In this document: positions 47,132 through 56,678 of the stretch, piece after piece
How the letters are laid out: each line of letters starts with the position of its first letter
Position numbering within the stretch: position 1 is the stretch's first letter
NCBI RefSeq assembly: GCF_023016085.1
Contig: NZ_JALKBF010000001.1
Span: forward strand, 2,232,001 to 2,296,000
Source of the DNA: Aliiroseovarius sp. F47248L
GTDB lineage: Bacteria > Pseudomonadota > Alphaproteobacteria > Rhodobacterales > Rhodobacteraceae
DNA: 64,000 nt
Direction of reading: 5' to 3'
The notes under the pieces: generated by a model
Seen by the model: only the letters and a program-made list of their open reading frames with translations
What the model was told of the DNA's origin: nothing
The model's database searches: none
Program-made: the position numbers and the translations under genes

Positions 47132-47974
47132 TTAGCGTCCCGGAATGTCGGTGCGCTTGCCCGGTTTACCCCATGCGTCAATCACATCGATGGCTTCTTG
47201 AGCTGTTTCGACAAAGCGGAACAGGTCAAGATCATCTGGGCTAATCGTGCCAGCATCTGCCAATGCCTCCCAATTCACAATGCGGGTCCAAAAGTCACGC
47301 CCGAACAGCAGGAACGGCACCCGTTTCATACGGCCGGTCTGGATCAGCGTCAGACTTTCAAACATCTCGTCCAGTGTCCCAAATCCGCCCGGGAAGATCG
47401 CGATCGCCTCGGCGCGCATCAGGAAGTGCATCTTTCGAATCGCGAAATAGTGGAAGTTGAAGCACAGGTCCGGCGTAACATACTCGTTCGGGGCTTGTTC
47501 GTGCGGCAGCACGATGTTCAGACCAATGGACACGCCGCCTGCGTCCACGGCGCCTCGGTTCCCGGCCTCCATTACGCCCGGTCCGCCGCCGGTGACGATC
47601 ACGTTTTCGCGGTGGTTGTTCACCTTGGAGCGGAGTGTCATAAGCCGCGCAAATTCACGCGCCTCGTCATAAAATCGTGACAGCTCTGCCAGCGTTTCGG
47701 TCCGCGCCGTGTCCTTCTGTGCAGGTTCCGGGATGCGCGCGCCGCCAAACAGGACGACTGTGCTCTCCACCCCGTATTCCTGCATCAAAAGCTCGGGCTT
47801 CATCAACTCCAACTGCCAGCGCACGGGCCGCAATTCATCGCGGCACATAAACTCCTGATCGTCATAGGCCAGACGATACGCCTGCGCGCGGGTTTGAGGC
47901 GTATCGGGTATTTGATGCGCCGCTTCACGGTCCTGATGGCTGTCGCGGAACGGGTGGCTGCGGTCGTCATTCAT
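47132..47974 (-). CDS. LOG family protein (cytokinin-nucleotide phosphoribohydrolase-like)
   Basis: 280 residues. Rossmann-fold family with ILLGGG-type core: VTGGGPGVMEAGNRGAVDAG near residue 130 and the diagnostic PGGFGTLDEMFE near 195. LOG proteins cleave nucleoside monophosphates at the N-glycosidic bond; PpnN-like members act in nucleotide salvage and stringent response. This one has an N-terminal extension of about 70 residues compared with minimal LOG. ATG 47974 is preferred to the GTG two codons earlier because of GGATCC upstream. Confidence 0.88.
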   Translation of the reverse strand: MNDDRSHPFRDSHQDREAAHQIPDTPQTRAQAYRLAYDDQEFMCRDELRPVRWQLELMKPELLMQEYGVESTVVLFGGARIPEPAQKDTARTETLAELSRFYDEAREFARLMTLRSKVNNHRENVIVTGGGPGVMEAGNRGAVDAGGVSIGLNIVLPHEQAPNEYVTPDLCFNFHYFAIRKMHFLMRAEAIAIFPGGFGTLDEMFESLTLIQTGRMKRVPFLLFGRDFWTRIVNWEALADAGTISPDDLDLFRFVETAQEAIDVIDAWGKPGKRTDIPGR

Positions 47975-48161
47975 GGGCACGGATCCTGTTTCTTATGCGT
48001 TCTTGCAAGAGCTATCGCCTTTAAGCGCGAAGAACCAGTGCCGCGTTTTCACCTTGTCGCGACACACGCGGGATGGTGCTATTCATTGCACAAACCACCG
48101 TTCCGTCTTATAGCCCAACCGAACCCAAATTCGCCCACCCCCACGCACGGAGCCTTTTGAC

Positions 48162-48989
48162 ATGTCAAACGCCCAACTCGAAGCCGCCATCGAAGCCGCC
48201 TGGGAGGCGCGCGATAGCATTACCCCCGCTACCACCGGCGAATCCCGTGAAGCCATCGAAGACACGCTGAACGCGCTTGACGGTGGCGGGCTGCGCGTGG
48301 CGGAACGTCAGGACAATGGTGATTGGCATGTGAACCAGTGGGCGAAAAAAGCCGTACTACTGGGCTTTCGCTTGAAGGACATGGAAGAACAATCTGGCGG
48401 CCCGCAGGGCGCTGGCTGGTGGGACAAGGTTGACAGCAAATTCAAAGGCTGGGGCGACAACCAGTGGAAAGCCGCTGGTTTCCGCGCGGTCCCGAATTGC
48501 ATCGTTCGCAAATCGGCCTTCATCGCGCCCGGCGTGGTTCTGATGCCCAGTTTCGTAAACCTTGGCGCCTATGTGGACGAGGGCACCATGGTTGACACAT
48601 GGGCCACCGTCGGATCGTGCGCGCAGATCGGCAAGAATGTGCACCTGTCGGGTGGCGTCGGCATCGGTGGGGTGCTGGAACCCATGCAGGCTGGCCCGAC
48701 CATCATCGAGGACAACTGCTTCATCGGCGCCCGCTCGGAAGTCGTGGAAGGCTGCATCGTGCGCGAAGGATCGGTGCTTGGCATGGGCGTGTTTATCGGC
48801 CAGTCAACCAAGATCGTAAACCGCGACACCGGCGAAGTGATGTATGGCGAAGTGCCGCCCTATTCGGTGGTTGTCGCAGGCTCGATGCCGTCGAAGAACG
48901 GGGTCAACCTCTACTGCGCGGTGATCGTGAAGCGTGTGGATGCCAGGACCCGTTCGAAAACCGGGATCAACGAGCTACTGCGCGACTGA
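48162..48989 (+). CDS. dapD: Tetrahydrodipicolinate N-succinyltransferase
   Basis: 275 residues, full length. Lysine and diaminopimelate synthesis, succinyl branch. Left-handed beta-helix hexapeptide repeats run from about residue 108 to 220 ([20 protein letters not shown] and following). Partner dapE is 2 kb downstream, and argD may supply the aminotransferase step between them. Followed by its own terminator. Confidence 0.97.
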   Translation: MSNAQLEAAIEAAWEARDSITPATTGESREAIEDTLNALDGGGLRVAERQDNGDWHVNQWAKKAVLLGFRLKDMEEQSGGPQGAGWWDKVDSKFKGWGDNQWKAAGFRAVPNCIVRKSAFIAPGVVLMPSFVNLGAYVDEGTMVDTWATVGSCAQIGKNVHLSGGVGIGGVLEPMQAGPTIIEDNCFIGARSEVVEGCIVREGSVLGMGVFIGQSTKIVNRDTGEVMYGEVPPYSVVVAGSMPSKNGVNLYCAVIVKRVDARTRSKTGINELLRD

Positions 48990-49015
48990 TCGTTGTCACT
49001 GTCTAGTTAAAGCAG

Positions 49016-49046
49016 GCGCGCCGCGTATGATCGGCGCGCTTATTTT
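49016..49046 (+). terminator. Rho-independent terminator of dapD
   Basis: Stem GCGCGCC/GGCGCGC with a 10-base loop, then TTATTTT, 27 bases after the dapD stop. Confidence 0.8.
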
Positions 49047-49107
49047 CAGAAAAAGTGACGTAAATCTCGTTCTGCGCCGTATAACCTCCAAACAATGGGA
49101 GGTCACA

Positions 49108-49215
49108 ATGATACGTCTAATCCTGCTTAGCAGCCTGATCGCGGTCGGCTTTGCCGCTGAAGCAGCGCAAACCCGCAACGCGCAACCCCCTTCGACCTGC
49201 ACATATTCGGTCTGA
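49108..49215 (+). CDS. Tiny secreted peptide of unknown function
   Basis: 35 residues: MIRLILLSSLIAVGFAAEA is a good Sec signal peptide, leaving a mature peptide of only about 16 residues (AQTRNAQPPSTCTYSV) with a single cysteine. A strong GGGAGGT sits 4-9 bases before the ATG, the main evidence that it is translated. Lies between the dapD terminator and the next gene, so it probably has its own promoter or a weak read-through. Not recognised. Confidence 0.55.
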   Translation: MIRLILLSSLIAVGFAAEAAQTRNAQPPSTCTYSV

Positions 49216-49261
49216 ACCGGCAGGGCTTGATCCCGGCGCGGATGCGGCCTAAGCCCGGCGC

Positions 49262-49603
49262 ATGAGCAAAGAGAAAAAACCGAAGAAGCCGCATCAAGTC
49301 TATACCCTTCTGGTCGAGGTGGGCCGCAAGGATGGCGACGGGTTGCCTGAGGGTGCAACCGGTGCCGCACTGGTCTGCTATGCCTCGGGTGTGGACGAAG
49401 CCGAAGCGGTGCGCGAGACCGTCGCCATTCTGAAACAAGCCGATCTGGCCCCGCTGGATGTGAACGGTTATGGCAGCCTTGACGAACGTCTGGCCGAAGG
49501 GCACGACATCCCGGGCGACGAACGCACTTTGATGGGGCGCGCGTTGAAAGAAAACAGCGTGATCGTGGCCCAGATGACCCCGTTTTTTGGCGAGAACACC
49601 TGA
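49262..49603 (+). CDS. Conserved hypothetical protein coupled to HAD phosphatase
   Basis: 113 residues, lysine-rich N-terminus (MSKEKKPKKPHQVYTLLVEV), otherwise an acidic alpha-beta protein with GATGAALVCYASGVDEAEAV and DVNGYGSLDERL. No known domain recognised, no signal peptide or membrane helix. Its stop overlaps the start of the HAD gene by one base (TGATG), so both are made together. Similar genes appear, as far as I recall, between dapD and dapE in other Roseobacter genomes. Function unknown. Confidence 0.75.
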   Translation: MSKEKKPKKPHQVYTLLVEVGRKDGDGLPEGATGAALVCYASGVDEAEAVRETVAILKQADLAPLDVNGYGSLDERLAEGHDIPGDERTLMGRALKENSVIVAQMTPFFGENT

Positions 49604-50238
49604 TGGGCACCGTTTTTTGGGACCTTGATGGTACTCTGACCGACCCCAAACCCGGCATCACCGGCAGTGTCGTGAAAGCACTGCAGGAACTTGGGCTGAA
49701 CGCACCATCGCCTGACGATCTGGAATGGGTGATCGGTCCGGCCCTTTTATGGAGCTTCGAGAAGCTGGGCACTCCAGACCCTCAGATCGCGCTGGAACAT
49801 TACAGAGTGTTCTACGAAGACAAGGGCGGGATGTTTGACTGCACTGTCTTTGACGGCATACCCGAAGCGCTGACCACCATTGGTGCGCGTCATGCGATGC
49901 ATATCGCCACGGCAAAGCCCCACGTCTATGCCCAAAAAATCACGGCTCATTTCGGGTTGTCGAAGTTCATGACCCAAGAATTTGGCCCTGAACTTGATGG
50001 CACCCGTAATGACAAGGCCGAATTGCTAGCATATGCCCTGACGATGACCGGGGATGACCCTGCACGCTGCGTCATGATCGGAGATCGGCACTATGATCTG
50101 AATGCCGCGCGCGCCGTGGGTATGAAGTTTATCGCGGTTGGCTGGGGCTATGGTAGTGGCGACGATCTGTCAAAAGCAGACGCACATGTAAAAACGCCCG
50201 ACGCGTTGCCGGGCGTTGTTGATCGGTTTCTGTCCTAG
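49603..50238 (+). CDS. HAD-family phosphatase, phosphoglycolate phosphatase-like
   Basis: 211 residues. HAD motif I DLDGTLTD at the N-terminus (nucleophile Asp8), motif II Thr/Ser in HIATAKP, motif III Lys and motif IV GDRHYDLNAA. Cap insertion after motif I is the Gph/NagD-like C1 type. Substrate not certain. The last codons (AHVKTPDALPGVV) contain an 8-bp hairpin AACGCCCG/CGGGCGTT followed by GTT inside the reading frame, near the gene end. Coupled to the preceding unknown gene. Confidence 0.88.
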   Translation: MGTVFWDLDGTLTDPKPGITGSVVKALQELGLNAPSPDDLEWVIGPALLWSFEKLGTPDPQIALEHYRVFYEDKGGMFDCTVFDGIPEALTTIGARHAMHIATAKPHVYAQKITAHFGLSKFMTQEFGPELDGTRNDKAELLAYALTMTGDDPARCVMIGDRHYDLNAARAVGMKFIAVGWGYGSGDDLSKADAHVKTPDALPGVVDRFLS

Positions 50239-50249
50239 CGAACCATGCG

Positions 50250-50846
50250 TCATTCGGTCTGCACGATGGTCACGAACTGATCTGGCAAGTTCGTGTCCGG
50301 TTCGATCAATGCACGCAGTGGGATGATGATCTCGGCGGTTCGTCCGTCATCCGACAACATTCCGTTTGTCTCAACAATATCCTTGCCAGTGATTTTCATG
50401 CGTATGCGATGCCCCTGGAACGCCTGTTGCAGCATTCCCATCATGGATGCGTCTGCGCCGCTTTCGGCAGCGGCCTGTTTCAGCTCTGCCAGATCAAAGA
50501 GCAGTTTCACGTAAGGGCCGTCCATTCGTTCGACGGTGACACCCTGATTGTGATTGACCCCACCGGATGCTGCATTCTGTTTGCCTGTCTCAATCTCGGC
50601 AATCAGATTGTCGATCGTGTCGGTCTTTTCCACCCGGCAGCTGAAGGTTCCGTCTGCATTCACTTTGCCGACGCCCTCTTCGCATGGGTCCTGACCGCTT
50701 TGCGCGATCATGCCATACATTTCCGGCCCTAGCAGCATATGCGCCGACATAGTTGCCGTTTCATCGTCATGTACCACAAAATCCAGATCAGCATCAAAAC
50801 AGGCCGATAGGGGAAGAACGACCAGAAGGAACAGAAGTTTTTTCAT
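50250..50846 (-). CDS. Lipoprotein of unknown function
   Basis: 198 residues. Type II signal peptide MKKLLFLLVVLPLSAC with lipobox LSAC (Cys16), then a domain with KADLDFVVHDDETATMSAHM-like sequence (seen as DADLDFVVHDDETATMSA), a short cysteine pair (DPCEEG, FSCRVE) and several Met-rich helices. Convergent with the HAD gene. Similar lipoproteins exist in actinobacteria (LppM-like) but I do not assign it. Function unknown. Confidence 0.8.
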   Translation of the reverse strand: MKKLLFLLVVLPLSACFDADLDFVVHDDETATMSAHMLLGPEMYGMIAQSGQDPCEEGVGKVNADGTFSCRVEKTDTIDNLIAEIETGKQNAASGGVNHNQGVTVERMDGPYVKLLFDLAELKQAAAESGADASMMGMLQQAFQGHRIRMKITGKDIVETNGMLSDDGRTAEIIIPLRALIEPDTNLPDQFVTIVQTE

Positions 50847-50990
50847 GAATGGCTCCGAAGCGGGCGGTGGATTTCACGCCGAGGTTAGAGCGACCTTCGC
50901 ACAAGGTCCAGCTTGACCGTTCTCAATCCGCCCGGCCGATTGCCCTGCCCCCACCAACCCATTACAGATGTTGGAAAGGAGCGCGCAAAC

Positions 50991-52148
50991 ATGCCCGACA
51001 CATCCCATTCACCAGTCGATCCGATAGCCCTGACACGGCAGCTGATACGATGTCCATCAGTCACGCCTGAAGAAGGAGGGGCATTGATCCTGCTGGAAGA
51101 ATTGCTGTCAGATGCGGGATTTTCCTGCACCCGGATTGACCGGGGGGGCGTGTCGAACCTGTTTGCCCGTTGGGGGTCTGGCAATGCCCGCACGCTGGGC
51201 TTTAACGGCCATACGGACGTTGTTCCCGTAGGCGACGCTGACGCTTGGACGGTGGATCCGTTCGGGGCGGAGATTCGCGACGGATACCTTTATGGGCGTG
51301 GCGCGACAGACATGAAATCTGGCGTCGCCGCATGGGTCGCGGCCGCAATTGACTTCATAGCAGACGCACCCGCGGATGCCTCGCTTGTCATCGCCATCAC
51401 CGGTGACGAAGAAGGCGATGCCACCGACGGCACCACCGCCATACTGGACTGGATGGCCCAAGCGGGCGAAAGCATGGACGATTGCATCGTTGGCGAGCCG
51501 ACCAGCCCGAACGAAATGGGCGAAATGATGAAAATTGGGCGTCGCGGGTCGATGACGACATTCTTCACGGCACGCGGTGTTCAGGGCCATTCCGCCTATC
51601 CCGACCGAGCTTTGAACCCAGTTCCCGCGCTGGCGCAATTGATCGCTGATCTTGCCGCGCACGAGTTAGACAAGGGCACCGATCATTTCGATGCTTCAAC
51701 ACTAGCGGTAACGACCTTTGACACGGGAAACCCTGCGACGAATGTCATTCCCGCCGAATGCAAAGCCACAGTGAATATCCGTTTCAACGATGCCCATACA
51801 TCGGAGGAACTGATCCAATGGCTGGGCAAGGAAGCTGCCCGCGTCGGCCAATCCTCCGGCGTTGATATTGAATTGACGACGATGGTATCGGGTGAAAGTT
51901 TTATCACGCCCCCTGGTGCACTTTCAGACCTTGTTGCCGATGCAGTGGAAGCCGAGACAGGACGACGGCCAGAAGCATCCACAACCGGGGGCACATCCGA
52001 CGCACGCTTCGTCAAGAACGTTTGCCCAGTCGTCGAATTTGGTCTGGTCGGCAAAACCATGCATCAGGTGGACGAACGGGTGAAGGTGGCCCAAATCAGC
52101 CAACTTAAAACAATTTATTCACGCCTTATCCGGGACTATTTCAAATGA
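50991..52148 (+). CDS. dapE: Succinyl-diaminopimelate desuccinylase
   Basis: 385 residues, M20 metallopeptidase fold. Metal ligands: HTD near residues 74-76 ([10 protein letters not shown]), Asp in [14 protein letters not shown], and His near the C-terminus in MHQVDER. Releases succinate to give LL-diaminopimelate for lysine and peptidoglycan. Start ATG preceded by AAAGGAG. Overlaps rnr by 4 bases (ATGA), so lysine synthesis and RNA turnover are made from one transcript. Confidence 0.97.
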   Translation: MPDTSHSPVDPIALTRQLIRCPSVTPEEGGALILLEELLSDAGFSCTRIDRGGVSNLFARWGSGNARTLGFNGHTDVVPVGDADAWTVDPFGAEIRDGYLYGRGATDMKSGVAAWVAAAIDFIADAPADASLVIAITGDEEGDATDGTTAILDWMAQAGESMDDCIVGEPTSPNEMGEMMKIGRRGSMTTFFTARGVQGHSAYPDRALNPVPALAQLIADLAAHELDKGTDHFDASTLAVTTFDTGNPATNVIPAECKATVNIRFNDAHTSEELIQWLGKEAARVGQSSGVDIELTTMVSGESFITPPGALSDLVADAVEAETGRRPEASTTGGTSDARFVKNVCPVVEFGLVGKTMHQVDERVKVAQISQLKTIYSRLIRDYFK

Positions 52149-54400
52149 GCCAGATTCCAAGCAAGCAAGAGATTCTGGACTGGATTTCAGAGAATCCAAC
52201 CCAGACCGGCAAGCGCGACATCGCGCGCGCGTTCGGGATCAAAGGAGCGGCGCGTATCGACCTGAAACGTCTGCTGAAAGAGCTGGAGGCCGACGGCCAT
52301 CTGGCAAAGCGCGGCAAGACCTACCGCGACCCGGATAAGCTTCCACCTGTCGCTGTGCTGCGTGTGGATGCCCCCGATGCCGATGGCGACATGTATGCCA
52401 CGCCGATGGAATGGGCGGGCGAAGGCGCGGCCCCTCGTGCGCTGCTGATCATGAAAAGCTCGGACCCCGCATTAGAGCAGGGTGAGCGTATTCTGGCCCG
52501 CATGAGCGAAGTGCAGGATGAACCCTATGCCTATGAGGCACGGTTGATCCGACGCATCGGCACCAATCCGATCCGTATTCTGGGCATCTATCGCACAGGG
52601 TCCGAAGGAGGACGGATCGTGCCGGTCGACAAAGGGCAGGACAAAGAATGGCGCGTTGATCCCGGTGCTGATGAAGGTGCGAAAGATGGCGAACTGGTCG
52701 AGGCACAGCAATCCGGTCCGAAATCCCGTATGGGATTACCCCGCGCGCGCATTGTCGCGCGCCTTGGCGACCCCACCGCCCCCAAAGCCGTAAGCCTGAT
52801 CGCGATCCACCAGCACGGCATTCCCGACTCATTCCCCGACAATGTGATCGAGGAAGCCGACAACATGAAACCAGCGGGCCTTAAAGGACGCGAAGACCTG
52901 CGCCACCTGCCCTTGATCACCATCGACCCGGCAGATGCCCGTGACCATGACGACGCCTGTTATGCGCATGCCGACGACAATCCGAAGAACCCCGGCGGAC
53001 ATGTGGTATGGGTCGCTATCGCGGATGTGGCGCATTACGTAACACCCGGCTCGGATCTGGATTTCGAGGCCCGGAGACGCGGTAACTCGACCTATTTCCC
53101 TGACCGTGTGGTGCCGATGCTGCCCGACCGGCTTTCTGGTGATCTGTGCAGCCTGCACGAAGGTGTACCGCGTGCCTGCATCGCTGTACGCATGGTGTTG
53201 GATGCGCAAGGCCAAAAACTCAGCCACAGCTTTATCCGCGGGTTGATGAAATCACACGGCTCGTTGAATTATGCCGAGGTGCAAGCAGCGCAGGATGGCA
53301 ACCCAAACGAAAAATGCGCACCGTTGATGGACGAGGTCATTGCGCCTCTATTTGCCGCCTATGACGCGACCAAACAGGCTCGTGCATCCCGCCAGCCGCT
53401 TGATCTGGACCTGCCCGAGCGCAAGATCATTCTGGACGAGGACGGAAAGGTTGCATCCGTTGCCTATGCAGACCGGTTTGACGCACACCGGTTGATTGAG
53501 GAGTTTATGATCCTTGCCAATGTGGCCGCGGCCGAGGAACTGACTCGGCTCAGACGCCCGCTTCTGTTCCGTGTCCATGAAGAACCCAGCCCCGAAAAAC
53601 TGGAGGCGCTGCGTGAAGTTGCGCAGGCATCCGGGTTCACTCTGGCCAAGGGGCAAGTGTTGAAGACCCGCCACCTAAACAACCTGCTAGCACAGGCTCA
53701 GGACACCGAGTTTGACGAATTGGTTAACCTGTCGGCGCTTCGGTCGATGTCGCAAGCCTATTATTTCCCCGAAAATTTCGGGCATTTCGGGCTGGCGCTA
53801 CAATCCTATGCGCATTTTACCTCGCCCATCCGGCGCTATTCCGACCTCATCGTGCACCGGGCACTGATAGCCGGCCACGGTTGGGGCAAGGACGGTCTCA
53901 GCCCAGAAGACATCGAAAAGCTAGAAGCCACGGCCCAGCATATTTCAGAAACAGAACGGCGGTCGATGGCAGCGGAGCGTGATACCACAGACCGCTATCT
54001 GGCCGCCTTCCTAGCCGAACGTGTTGGTAATGAATTTACTGGCCGCGTGTCCGGCATTGCGCGATTTGGCCTGTTCGTAAAATTGGACGATACAGGTGCA
54101 GACGGGCTTGTGCCGATAAGCTCTCTGGGAAACGAGTATTTCCGCCATGACAAGGACGAACAGGTGCTTGTGGGCGAACGATCCGGATTGGTCATCGGGC
54201 TTGGACAACGCGTGACCGTGCGATTGGCTGAAGCTATTCCAACTACCGGTGGATTGACCCTAGAGCTTTTGGAAATTGAAGGGCGCAAACTGACCCCCAA
54301 CAGAACCCGTAAGGGGGGGAAGTCAGCACCAAGGAAACCCATGACAACAAAGCGGAAATCCGCAAAGCTGAAAAAGAAAGTGAAACGTTCCCGTAAGTAG
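52145..54400 (+). CDS. rnr: Ribonuclease R
   Basis: 751 residues. Processive 3'-5' exoribonuclease. N-terminal winged-helix region, cold-shock domains, RNB catalytic domain with [14 protein letters not shown] and the C-terminal S1 domain ([17 protein letters not shown]), then a very basic tail ([20 protein letters not shown] and further lysines). Degrades structured RNA and is involved in ribosome and tmRNA quality control. Coupled to dapE by ATGA. Confidence 0.97.
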   Translation: MSQIPSKQEILDWISENPTQTGKRDIARAFGIKGAARIDLKRLLKELEADGHLAKRGKTYRDPDKLPPVAVLRVDAPDADGDMYATPMEWAGEGAAPRALLIMKSSDPALEQGERILARMSEVQDEPYAYEARLIRRIGTNPIRILGIYRTGSEGGRIVPVDKGQDKEWRVDPGADEGAKDGELVEAQQSGPKSRMGLPRARIVARLGDPTAPKAVSLIAIHQHGIPDSFPDNVIEEADNMKPAGLKGREDLRHLPLITIDPADARDHDDACYAHADDNPKNPGGHVVWVAIADVAHYVTPGSDLDFEARRRGNSTYFPDRVVPMLPDRLSGDLCSLHEGVPRACIAVRMVLDAQGQKLSHSFIRGLMKSHGSLNYAEVQAAQDGNPNEKCAPLMDEVIAPLFAAYDATKQARASRQPLDLDLPERKIILDEDGKVASVAYADRFDAHRLIEEFMILANVAAAEELTRLRRPLLFRVHEEPSPEKLEALREVAQASGFTLAKGQVLKTRHLNNLLAQAQDTEFDELVNLSALRSMSQAYYFPENFGHFGLALQSYAHFTSPIRRYSDLIVHRALIAGHGWGKDGLSPEDIEKLEATAQHISETERRSMAAERDTTDRYLAAFLAERVGNEFTGRVSGIARFGLFVKLDDTGADGLVPISSLGNEYFRHDKDEQVLVGERSGLVIGLGQRVTVRLAEAIPTTGGLTLELLEIEGRKLTPNRTRKGGKSAPRKPMTTKRKSAKLKKKVKRSRK

Positions 54401-54436
54401 TTGGTAAGGTCCATTTGGGACATAAGGTTTGAGTTG

Positions 54437-55585
54437 GTGTTGAACAGTACAATGTTAGAGCAAGAATTTCAGGCATGGTGTCATGCCTTCCACAAACGCG
54501 CAGGTCAAGCCGGGGTTTCAGCCCGGACACTAGAGCTTTGCGCAAGCTATCTGCGGCCCGACCCGATGGTGCTTGAAAAGCAATCCAATCAGTCGGAGTT
54601 TACGCTGAACATATCACAATATCTGGATCGCGCGGTTTCGGATAAGCGCATTCGCAAGGGACGTGCGTGCTATCGCGAAAACCGGACGCTTTTGAACAGT
54701 ATTTCAGAACAGTATGGCGTTGATGCACAGATCATTCTGGCCATCTGGGGGCTGGAGTCCGATTACGGCGCGACACGCGGTGACTGGCCGGTCTTGACGG
54801 CGCTTGGAACGCTGGCACAGTCTGGCCACCGTTCCGACTTCTTCGAAGATGAATTGATCGCTGCACTGTTGATCATTGATGCGGGCGACATTGCCCCTGC
54901 AGCAATGCTTGGATCCTGGGCCGGGGCGATGGGCCATGGGCAGTTCATGCCGTCAAGTTTTCAACACTTTGCTGTCGACAATGACGCGGACGGGCGGCGC
55001 GACATATGGGGTGATGATCCGCAAGACGGGTTAGCCTCGGTCGCGAATTATCTTGCCGAGCACGGCTGGCGCATGAGCCGCCCCTGTCGTGTCGAGGTCA
55101 AATTACCCGACGCTTTCGATCATGCCCTCGCAGGGCGGCAGACAAGCTTTCCAGTCGCAGAATGGGCTAGAATGGGTGTCAGTTCGGCGGATGGTGGCCC
55201 TGTTCCCGATTATGGTAACGCGTCGGTCATATTACCCTCTGGTGCCAGCGGCCCGGCTTTCATGACATTTGGGAATTTCGATGTGCTACTGACCTACAAC
55301 CGGGCCGATGCCTATGCGATCGCGGTCGGGCTGCTCGCGGATCGGGTGCAAGGCGGGCGACCAATCAAAGCCAAATGCCCGGATGATCTGATTGTGTTGA
55401 CGCGCGATGGGATGCGCGAGCTTCAGGAGCGATTGACAGCGGCCGGGTATGACACGTTGGGTACCGACGGTTTCCCCGGCCCCAATACGTCGGCTGCACT
55501 GCGTAAATATCAACGTGACAACGGGTTGGTCGCAGACGGGTTCGGGTCTGGCGCGATGCTGGAGCTTCTGCGCAACCAGAACTGA
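54437..55585 (+). CDS. Lytic murein transglycosylase, MltB-like with peptidoglycan-binding domain
   Basis: About 382 residues from GTG 54437, which has AAGG upstream; ATG 54452 and a TTG at 54434 or 54401 are alternatives. Catalytic glutamate in LESDYGATRG near residue 110 of the SLT_3 domain; the GAMGHGQFMPSSF motif follows; the C-terminus is a PG_binding_1 domain (LQERLTAAGYDTLGTDGFPG). Cleaves peptidoglycan glycan strands. No signal peptide or lipobox is found at any start, which is unusual, since family members act outside the cytoplasm. Possibly truncated or with an unusual start. Confidence 0.85.
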   Translation: MLNSTMLEQEFQAWCHAFHKRAGQAGVSARTLELCASYLRPDPMVLEKQSNQSEFTLNISQYLDRAVSDKRIRKGRACYRENRTLLNSISEQYGVDAQIILAIWGLESDYGATRGDWPVLTALGTLAQSGHRSDFFEDELIAALLIIDAGDIAPAAMLGSWAGAMGHGQFMPSSFQHFAVDNDADGRRDIWGDDPQDGLASVANYLAEHGWRMSRPCRVEVKLPDAFDHALAGRQTSFPVAEWARMGVSSADGGPVPDYGNASVILPSGASGPAFMTFGNFDVLLTYNRADAYAIAVGLLADRVQGGRPIKAKCPDDLIVLTRDGMRELQERLTAAGYDTLGTDGFPGPNTSAALRKYQRDNGLVADGFGSGAMLELLRNQN

Positions 55586-55593
55586 CGAGAGAG

Positions 55594-56541
55594 TTATTCG
55601 AACTCCATTTCGGTGAACACCTGACCGGCGTTCTTGGTCGCCAATTCCTCAAACGTGTCATGGTGTGCGAACGGCGATTGATCGACGTAATAGGCATCTT
55701 CCAAGGTGCCTCCATTCTCCAGCAGCATCGCGATCTCACCACGCAAATGTTTCAGATAGCCGATCGTATGCGCCTCGACCTGGGCCATGTTGGTGGGATA
55801 CCCGTGGCCCGGGATTACGTAGGTCGCGCCGAGCGGGGCAAAGGTGGTTTCCCACGTCTCGATCCAGCAGCTTGTGCAGGTGTCTTCGAAAATCGGGGGG
55901 ATGCGGTTGTGAAAGGCCATGTCGCCCGCGATGATCAACTCGTCTTCGGGCAACCAGACTTGAATGTCACCGGGGCTATGGGCTGGGCCGGAATACAGTA
56001 CGTCGATGATCTTGCCGCCCATCGAAATCGTTTCGTTTTCGTCAAACGTGCGGGTCGGTCCCATCGGGTCAGTGCCTTCGGCATTTTCGCGCGCGTAGCG
56101 GGTCATGCCGTCATAAATCTGAGCAGAGTATTCTTCGAACTCGTGGGCCGCATCGACATGGGCCAGCACGTCAACCCCTTGTTCGATCCAGTAATTGTTG
56201 CCCAGCATCGCATGTCCCTGCCCGTTCTCGTTAATCACGAGCTTGACGGGCTGGTCTGTAATCGCCTTGATCTCGTCGTGCAGAGCTTGCGCCAGCTTGT
56301 AGTTGGCGCCAGCATTGACCACGACGACCCCATCACCGGTGATGATGAAGCTAAGGTTATTGTTATGCCCGGCATTCTCATACCCCGGAGGAGCCGTGGC
56401 ACCGATCGCGGACCAGATGCCGGGAATGACCTCAACCGGTTTTTCATAAAGGACCGAGCCTGGGTATTGGTCCGCGATATCCTCATCTGCGAAGGCAGGC
56501 AAGGCGATCAGGGTCAGGATGGCTGTGATGATGCGAAACAT
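55594..56541 (-). CDS. Exported metallo-beta-lactamase-fold protein with altered metal motif
   Basis: 315 residues. Signal peptide MFRIITAILTLIALPAFA. MBL fold with GDGVVVVNAGANY at the usual position and other metal-site motifs GPAHSPGDIQ, IAGDMAF and PGHGYPTN. The normal HxHxDH first metal block is replaced by NENGQGH, so two of its histidines and the aspartate are lost. Relatives of the SoxH and quinoprotein-linked MBL families have this layout with intact motifs. Likely periplasmic; catalysis uncertain. GGAGG precedes the ATG. Confidence 0.85.
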   Translation of the reverse strand: MFRIITAILTLIALPAFADEDIADQYPGSVLYEKPVEVIPGIWSAIGATAPPGYENAGHNNNLSFIITGDGVVVVNAGANYKLAQALHDEIKAITDQPVKLVINENGQGHAMLGNNYWIEQGVDVLAHVDAAHEFEEYSAQIYDGMTRYARENAEGTDPMGPTRTFDENETISMGGKIIDVLYSGPAHSPGDIQVWLPEDELIIAGDMAFHNRIPPIFEDTCTSCWIETWETTFAPLGATYVIPGHGYPTNMAQVEAHTIGYLKHLRGEIAMLLENGGTLEDAYYVDQSPFAHHDTFEELATKNAGQVFTEMEFE

Positions 56542-56607
56542 GGTGTCCTCCGGCAATCTGTTCGGATCAGATTGTCACATTCGAATGTGATTATCCAGCG
56601 TCAAGGC

Positions 56608-56675
56608 AGGGGCGCTGCCCCTACGGTCCAATTTGTCAATTGGACCCACCCCGGGATACTTCCGGCCAGAAGAAA
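56608..56675 (-). repeat. Dispersed intergenic repeat, copy E
   Basis: Minus strand from 56675: TTTCTTCTGGCC, GGAAGTATCCCGGGGTGGG, a perfect 9-bp hairpin GGTCCAATT/AATTGGACC with loop GACA on this strand, then AGGGGC-AGC-GCCCCT. Begins 3 bases past the rpe stop, in the same direction. Confidence 0.92.
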
Positions 56676-56678
56676 CAG

